NCBI GenBank assembly: GCA_963715625.1
Contig: OY970260.1
Location: 1,798,001 to 1,862,000 of the forward strand
Length of the DNA stretch: 64,000 nucleotides
DNA from: VRUE01 sp963715625
GTDB lineage: Bacteria > Actinomycetota > Thermoleophilia > Solirubrobacterales > 70-9
Direction: 5' to 3'
Positions 59,441 to 64,000 of the stretch are shown piece after piece (the first letter of the stretch is position 1; every line of letters begins with the position of its first letter). Under the pieces are notes generated by a model that was given only the letters and a program-made list of their open reading frames with translations, was not told the DNA's origin and did no database searches. The position numbers were made by a program, and so were the translations under genes.

Positions 59441-59465
59441 CTCGGGTATCCTGGCGCACTCGCGC

Positions 59466-59486
59466 TCCTGACCAAGAAGGTCAGGA
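59466..59486. other. Small hairpin in the divergent region of thiZ and tauE
   Basis: TCCTGACC AAGAA GGTCAGGA, 8-bp perfect stem, between the divergent starts 59440 and 59517. It could be an operator or a leader hairpin; no T-run. Confidence 0.45.
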
Positions 59487-59516
59487 AAGTCGATAACCGA
59501 ATCTCGCAAGGCTCAA

Positions 59517-60428
59517 ATGGACCCGGCAATCATCGTCTTTGGACTTGGAATCGGCGTGCTCGTCGGCATGACGGGCATGGGCGGCGGCTCCCTGATGACG
59601 CCCCTGCTGATCCTCCTCTTCGGCATCCAGCCGACCACCGCGATCGGCACCGACATCTTCTACGCGGCGGTGACCAAGACCGTCGGCGGCTGGCGCCACC
59701 TGAAGCTGAAGACGGTGAACATGGAGCTGGTCAAGTGGCTGGCGCTGGGCAGCGTGCCCTCCGCGGTCATCGGCGTCGCGATCGTCTCGGTGCTGGCCGA
59801 CCACATCGGCGAAGCGCGCCTCGACGAACTCGTCTACGCGGTGCTCGGCGGCACGCTGCTGATGGTCGGGATCATCACCCTCACCCGGGCGCTGATCCTG
59901 CGCAACCTGGTCGACGAGCGCGACCGCTTCGACGTCGAACGGCGCCACAAAGTCGCCGCGGTGACGATCGGGGCGACGACGGGGCTCGTGATCGGGGTCA
60001 CCTCGGCCGGCTCGGGCACCGTGATCGCGATCCTGCTGATCGCGATCTACCGGCTGGCGCCGAAACAGGTCGTCGGTACCGACGTCTTCCACGCCGCGAT
60101 CCTGCTCTGGGCGGCGGGCCTCGCCCACTGGGTGGGCGGCAACGTCGACCTCGTCCTCGCCGGCAACATCCTGCTCGGCTCGGTGCCCGGCGTCGTGATC
60201 GGCGCCGCCCTCTCCGACAAGGCCCCGCAGGGCTTCCTCCGCACCGCGCTCGGCATCGTCCTGGTCGGCTCCGGCATCGTCACGATCCAGAAGGGCGACC
60301 CGACGGTCTGGCCGATTGCAGCAGCTATCGCCGCGGTCGGCCTCGGCCTGATCCTCGCCGCCCCGCGCATCCTCCATCGGCGACGTCAAAAAGAAGCAGC
60401 CGAGCTGGCGATGGAGGCAGCAAGCTGA
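59517..60428 (+). CDS. TauE/SafE family sulfite/anion exporter
   Basis: 303 residues from ATG 59517. The two family repeats are seen: GVLVGMTGMGGGSLMTPLLI...GTDIFYAAVTKTVGGW and GLVIGVTSAGSGTVIAILLI...VVGTDVFHAAILLWAAGLAH. About eight membrane helices. Members export sulfite, sulfoacetate or related anions. The Rrf2-type regulator gene downstream (60555) fits sulfur-linked control, as in CymR systems, but this is inference. Confidence 0.85.
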   Translation: MDPAIIVFGLGIGVLVGMTGMGGGSLMTPLLILLFGIQPTTAIGTDIFYAAVTKTVGGWRHLKLKTVNMELVKWLALGSVPSAVIGVAIVSVLADHIGEARLDELVYAVLGGTLLMVGIITLTRALILRNLVDERDRFDVERRHKVAAVTIGATTGLVIGVTSAGSGTVIAILLIAIYRLAPKQVVGTDVFHAAILLWAAGLAHWVGGNVDLVLAGNILLGSVPGVVIGAALSDKAPQGFLRTALGIVLVGSGIVTIQKGDPTVWPIAAAIAAVGLGLILAAPRILHRRRQKEAAELAMEAAS

Positions 60429-60435
60429 CGCCTTT

Positions 60436-60480
60436 GGCGCGCGGGTCCTGTCGCCGCAGGGGACCCACCGCCCCCTGCGG
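60436..60480 (+). promoter_or_regulatory. Alternative hairpins upstream of the Rrf2 gene
   Basis: GGGTCC (60443-60448) can pair with GGACCC (60461-60466), and CCGCAGGGG (60454-60462) with CCCCTGCGG (60472-60480). The two overlap, so they exclude each other, which is the layout of an attenuator or an exporter terminator. No long T-run follows. Confidence 0.4.
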
Positions 60481-60554
60481 TCGCTAAAGCGTCCTCGGGG
60501 GCGGTTCCCCCTACGGCGCCACCCGCGCGAGAGGCGGGCTGATTTACTGCCTTC

Positions 60555-61010
60555 ATGCGCGTATCCGCGAAGGCTGATTACGCAGTCCGGGCGGCAGCTG
60601 AGCTTGCGGCTGCTGATGAGGGGCCCGTCAAGGGGGAGAAGCTTGCGGACGCTCAGGACATTCCGCTGCAGTTCCTCGAGCACATCCTGCTGGAGCTGAA
60701 GCACGCCGGGATCGTGCGGGCGCGGAGGGGAGCGAAGGGCGGCTACTGGCTTGCCAAGCCCGCCGACAAGGTGACCATCGCCGACGTCGTTCGTGCGGTC
60801 GAGGGGCCGATCGCCCACGTCCAATCGGCGCCACCCGAGTCGATCGAGTACCGCGGCAACGCCAAGAGCCTCCAGCAGGTTTGGATAGCGGTCCGCGCCA
60901 ACCTCCGCGCCGTCCTCGAGCACGTCACCCTGGCAGACCTCGTCAGCGGCGAGCTGCCGAGCACGGTCGAGGAACTAGCTTCTTCGCCTGACGCCTGGGC
61001 GCCCCGCTGA
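60555..61010 (+). CDS. Rrf2-family transcriptional regulator without cluster cysteines
   Basis: 151 residues from ATG 60555. MRVSAKADYAVRAAAELA, then DIPLQFLEHILLELKHAGIV and RRGAKGGYWLAKPADKVTIADVVRAVEGP match the Rrf2 winged helix. No cysteine occurs in the whole protein, so it is not an IscR/NsrR-type Fe-S sensor and is nearer to CymR-type regulators. Next to a TauE/SafE exporter, sulfur metabolism is the likely field. Confidence 0.85.
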   Translation: MRVSAKADYAVRAAAELAAADEGPVKGEKLADAQDIPLQFLEHILLELKHAGIVRARRGAKGGYWLAKPADKVTIADVVRAVEGPIAHVQSAPPESIEYRGNAKSLQQVWIAVRANLRAVLEHVTLADLVSGELPSTVEELASSPDAWAPR

Positions 61011-61055
61011 GCCCGCATCTCGCATGACAGGACCCGCGCGCCGAAATCTCCTGAA

Positions 61056-61680
61056 TCACGCTCCCAGCCGGAACGGCGGGTACTCGTCGGTGACCAGGCT
61101 GAAGGCATAGCCGACGACGCGGTTGTGCCAGCGGATCGTGCCCTCGACGAAATCGAAGATCCCGCGCGGGTAGCGGCCGGTGAAGAGGATCGCGAACCAG
61201 GCCCCGATCACGGCGAGGAAGGCGCCGATGTAGAGGAAGAAGAGCACGATGTAGTGGGGGATGGCGAGCAGCCACCAGCGGCAGGCCGCGCGAGAGCTGC
61301 TCGGCGTCGGGATAGGCGAAGTCGAGGTGGACCGCCTGCCGCTCGTCGGTCGAGGGGTATTCGTCGTCCATCAGCGCCACGTAGACGCCGATCCGGTTGG
61401 CGAAGCGCAGCAGTTCGATGTTCCAGTCGAACCACCAGCGCGGGTACTTCTTCTGGACCAGCAGCATCAGCACGATCGGGGCGAAGATCAGGCTGCCGCC
61501 GGCGATGGCACCGCCATAGGTTCCTCCCGCCTCGACGCTGCCGGTCAACTCCCCTCCCGGCAGCAGCCCTGCCAGGATCGCGATCGGGATCGCGGCGAAG
61601 ATCCGGAAGAAGGTCGAGACCCGGTTGAGCTGGCGCTCCGGGTAATCGACTGAGAAGGTGACTGGGTAGGACGGCTGCAT
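61056..61680 (-). pseudogene. DUF4389 membrane protein, frameshifted
   Basis: From ATG 61680 the protein reads MQPSYPVTFSVDYPERQLNR and two membrane segments, then RQAVHLDFAYPDAEQLSRGL. Between about 61255 and 61300 homology passes to another frame (LLAIPHYIVLFFLYIGAFLA, FTGRYPRGIFDFVEGTIRWH, NRVVGYAFSLVTDEYPPFRL) that stops at 61056. Together they make one DUF4389 protein of about 207 residues. Role unknown. Confidence 0.75.
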
Positions 61681-61735
61681 CGCACTCCCCTTTCGCGGTT
61701 TGTGCAGATGATTACCAGCTTGGCGGCCCTATTCC

Positions 61736-61782
61736 TTCCGGTGCGCCTTATGTGGCCTATACCGGCATAAAGCGCACCGGAA
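61736..61782. repeat. Palindrome family 2 copy
   Basis: TTCCGGTGCGCCTTATG ... CATAAAGCGCACCGGAA, 47 bp, ending 4 bp before the VWA gene stop at 61786. It lies between two co-directional genes. Confidence 0.85.
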
Positions 61783-61785
61783 CCG

Positions 61786-63196
61786 TCAGTCAGCGGCTGG
61801 GACGCCCCCCGCGACGACGTTGACGAAGTTCTCCAGGTGCCTGGTGGTCCAGCACTCGAAGGCGCCGTCGCAGTAGCGCTCGTAGGCGGCCATCACCGAG
61901 TCGCCGTAGTTCCAGTACAGGCGCGGCTCGGGGTTGAGCCAGAAGAGGCGACCGGCCCGCTCCGCCACCTGGGCGAAGACCTCGGCGTGGGGCTCGCGGC
62001 CGTTGGTGCGGGCGTCGCCGAGGACGATCACGGTCGAGCGCGGGTCGAGCTCGTCGGAGATCTTGCCGAGGAACTCGAGCCAGACGCGGCCGTAGTCGGT
62101 GTAGCCGGAGACGTCGGCGACGCCGCCCTCGCTGGAGATGCGCTGGGCGATGGCGCGGAAGTCTCGCTCGTGCTCGAAGACCTCGGTCACCTCGGAGATC
62201 CGCTCGATGAAGACGAAGCTGCGCAGCTTGCGGAAGGAGTCGTGCAGGGCGTGCAGGACGGAGAGGAAGAAGACGCTGGCCGAGGTGACCGAGGTCGAGA
62301 CGTCGCAGAGGACGTAGATCTCCGGCCGGCGCGGGCGCCTGGGCCGGTAGCGCAGGTGCATCGGCACGCCGCCGGTCTCCAGCGAGGTGCGCATCGTCCG
62401 CCGCACGTCGACCGTCTGCCCCTTGCGCCGCCCCCGCTGCTCCTGCCCGAGCGTCGCCAGGCGCCGCTTCATCTGCGAGACGGCGCGGTGCACCGCGGCA
62501 AGGTCCTGGGTCGGGCTGGTCGGCAGGGCCCGGTCGAGCTCGGCCAGGGGACGGGACGGGGGCAGGGTGGAGGTGCGCTCGATCAGGTCGCGCTCGAGCT
62601 CGCGCCGCAGGTGGCGCTCGAAGGCGTTCAGCTGCTCGCGGTCGATCGGCGGCAGCTCGGCCGCGCCGTCGGAGGCCGGCGGCTGCGTCCCCGCCGAGAG
62701 CCCCAGCGTGCGCCGGATCCGCTGCACGTCGACGCCGACCACGCCCGAGCCCTCGCCCTGGCGGCCGAAGGCCGAGATCGCCAGCCGGGCCAGGTCGCGC
62801 ATCTCGCCGTCGTCGCCCTCGAGGATCGCCTGGCGCACCTGCTCGCGCAGCTGCGTCGAGGTCGAGCCGATCGCCGCCCTCGTGGCGGCGCTCGGTCTCC
62901 TCGATCCCGCGCTCGACCGCCTCGGCCTCGGCGGCGCGGAAGAACCAGCGCTCGAAGAGCAGCTCGAAGAGGCGGCGGTCCTCCTGGGACTTGGCGATCG
63001 TCGCCGCCAGCGCCTCGCGGAAGTCCTCGCGCGAGGTCCAGGGCACCTGCTCCAGCGCCGCGAAGGCGTCGAGGATCTCCGAGGTGCCGACCGCGACGCC
63101 CTCGCTGCGCAGCTCCTCGCAGAAGCCGAGCAGCTTCGCGGCCAGCCCGGGCGGGCCGGCCTCAGCCCGCGGGCCGTATGGACTCGGCGGCGGCAA
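61786..63196 (-). pseudogene. VWA (CoxE-like) protein, apparent frameshift
   Basis: TTG 63196 start is weak. Residues from LLGFCEELRSEGVAVGTSEI to FFRAAEAEAVERGIEETERR are in one frame; near 62865-62885 the rest continues in another (STQLREQVRQAILEGDDGEM, then LRYRPRRPRRPEIYVLCDVS). The MIDAS motif is CDVSTSV and ends ...DARTNGREPHA. A single-base change would restore one protein of about 470 residues. CoxE-like VWA proteins work with MoxR ATPases in metal-cofactor insertion or complex assembly. Overlaps the MoxR gene end by 35 bp. Confidence 0.8.
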
Positions 63197-64000
63197 GCTT
63201 CACCCCGACCCGCTCCGCCACCAGCTCGATGTCGGTGCGGTGCTTGACGATGATCGACATCGAGTGCTCGAAGGTCTCGCGGTCGATGTCCTCGGCCCCC
63301 ATCAGCAGCAGCGTGCGCGCCCAGTCGATCGACTCGGCGATCGAGGGCGGCTTCTTCAGGTCGAGCGCGCGGATCATCCGCACCACCTCGACCATGCGCC
63401 GTGCCAGCGCCTCGGGCAGCTCGGGCGCGTGCAGGCGGACGATCTCCATCTCGCGCTCCAGCTCGGGGTAGTCGAGCCAGAGGTAGAGGCAACGCCGCTT
63501 CAGCGCCTCGGTCAGCTCGCGCGAGTTGTTCGAGGTGAGGACGACGATCGGCATCGTCGTCGCCGACACCTGGCCCAGCTCGGGGATCGTGATCTGGAAG
63601 TCGGAGAGCAGCTCGAGCAGCATCGCCTCGAACTCCTGGTCGGTCTTGTCGATCTCGTCGATCAGCAGCACGACCGGCTCGGGGCTGGCGATCGCCTGCA
63701 TCAGCGGGCGCTCGAGCAGGAACTCCTTGTCGAAGATGTCGCCGTGGACCTCCTCCCAGCCGTCCTCGCCGCCGGCCTGGATCCGCAGCAGCTGCTTGCG
63801 GTAGTTCCACTCGTAGAGCGCCTTGGCCTCGTCGAGGCCCTCGTAGCACTGCAGGCGGATCAGCTCGCGGCCGGTGGCCCGCGAGAGCGCCTTGGCCAGC
63901 TCGGTCTTGCCGACGCCCGCGGGGCCCTCGACCAGGACCGGCTTCTCGAGCCGCTGGGCGAGGAAGGAGACCAGCGCCGCCGGCTCGTCGGCGAGATAGC
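63162..64000 (-). CDS. MoxR-type AAA ATPase, N-terminus beyond window
   Basis: Open from the window edge to TGA at 63162. Walker A VEGPAGVGKTELAKALS, Walker B VVLLIDEIDKTD, sensor region VVLTSNNSRELTEALKRRCL, and second part RLHAPELPEALARRMVEVVR. MoxR ATPases act with VWA proteins as chaperone-like modules (here with 61786-63196). No CO-dehydrogenase or methanol dehydrogenase genes are seen inside the window, so the client is unknown. Confidence 0.88.
   Translation of the reverse strand, partial: YLADEPAALVSFLAQRLEKPVLVEGPAGVGKTELAKALSRATGRELIRLQCYEGLDEAKALYEWNYRKQLLRIQAGGEDGWEEVHGDIFDKEFLLERPLMQAIASPEPVVLLIDEIDKTDQEFEAMLLELLSDFQITIPELGQVSATTMPIVVLTSNNSRELTEALKRRCLYLWLDYPELEREMEIVRLHAPELPEALARRMVEVVRMIRALDLKKPPSIAESIDWARTLLLMGAEDIDRETFEHSMSIIVKHRTDIELVAERVGVKLAAAESIRPAG

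Larger units (their letters stand above)
60436..61042. repeat. 17-bp perfect inverted repeats bracketing the Rrf2 gene
   Basis: GGCGCGCGGGTCCTGTC at 60436-60452 and its exact reverse complement at 61026-61042, 573 bp apart, with the Rrf2 gene (60555-61010) between them. Might be an invertible segment, a cassette boundary or a chance product of high GC content; exact pairing over 17 bp favours the former. Confidence 0.7.

Noticed and set aside
59441..59516. TPP riboswitch before the ThiXYZ-like operon
   Set aside because: The expected CTGAGA and ACCTGATCTGG-like segments are absent; only a short hairpin is seen.
1..64000. tRNA or rRNA genes
   Set aside because: No T-loop/anticodon pattern or rRNA-like segment was found in the gaps on either strand.

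Overview
The window is about 70% GC and reads as an actinobacterial chromosome, most likely a member of the Thermoleophilia / Solirubrobacterales. This placement is an inference. It rests on a HemQ-type haem pathway gene, an actinobacterial mIHF-like protein, a BolA/Grx4/A-type Fe-S carrier set, a DUF3618 / phage-holin-family pair, lipoproteins with an SKATFIKQAKSICAK-type motif, and pairs of very large secreted proteins. No tRNA, rRNA or CRISPR array was found.

Layout. 1-5.0 kb: a partial secreted protein unusually rich in TTA codons, a Baeyer-Villiger-type monooxygenase, a tyrosinase broken by a stop and a frameshift, and a flavodoxin-fold reductase. 5.0-15.7 kb: a 5'-3' exonuclease, an ABC-2 exporter with a frameshifted ATPase gene, a cupredoxin and multicopper oxidase pair, a nitrilase-fold hydrolase with its TetR regulator, small membrane proteins, Fe-S trafficking genes, DegV, and a 1.1 kb intergenic island built of shuffled fragments of the flanking genes. 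15.7-25.5 kb: ferredoxin-NADP reductase, a DUF3800 protein, HemQ, a polytopic membrane protein, a glycosyltransferase-flippase fusion, a double-HxlR regulator and the second TTA-rich secreted protein. 25.8-33.9 kb: two giant secreted proteins in one operon. 33.9-42.9 kb: MetH, a complete IS1634-family element, a PIN/RHH toxin-antitoxin pair, a heptad-repeat protein, an aldehyde dehydrogenase and a lipoprotein. 42.9-54.4 kb: a sugar-dehydrogenase-like lipoprotein, an Mce-type ABC transporter core without MCE proteins, a thioredoxin-fold protein, a B3/B4 protein, an mIHF-like protein, a serine-palmitoyltransferase-like enzyme divergent from a GNAT-fold acyltransferase, and AlkA. 54.4-64 kb: a PAS-GAF-GGDEF-EAL protein, a ThiXYZ-like importer, TauE/SafE with an Rrf2 regulator, a DUF4389 protein and a VWA/MoxR pair that runs off the end.

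The most unusual content is intergenic. At least four families of short palindromic elements are scattered through the window. In one family (19431-19540, 19834-19946, 52971-53088) a conserved core is flanked by perfect 19-21 bp inverted arms whose sequence differs completely at each site. One copy lies in frame inside a protein gene, and another has the end of the upstream gene as one arm. Several genes (the tyrosinase, an ABC ATPase, the DUF4389 protein and the VWA protein) carry apparent single frameshifts. Some of these may be assembly errors, so raw reads should be checked before calling them pseudogenes.
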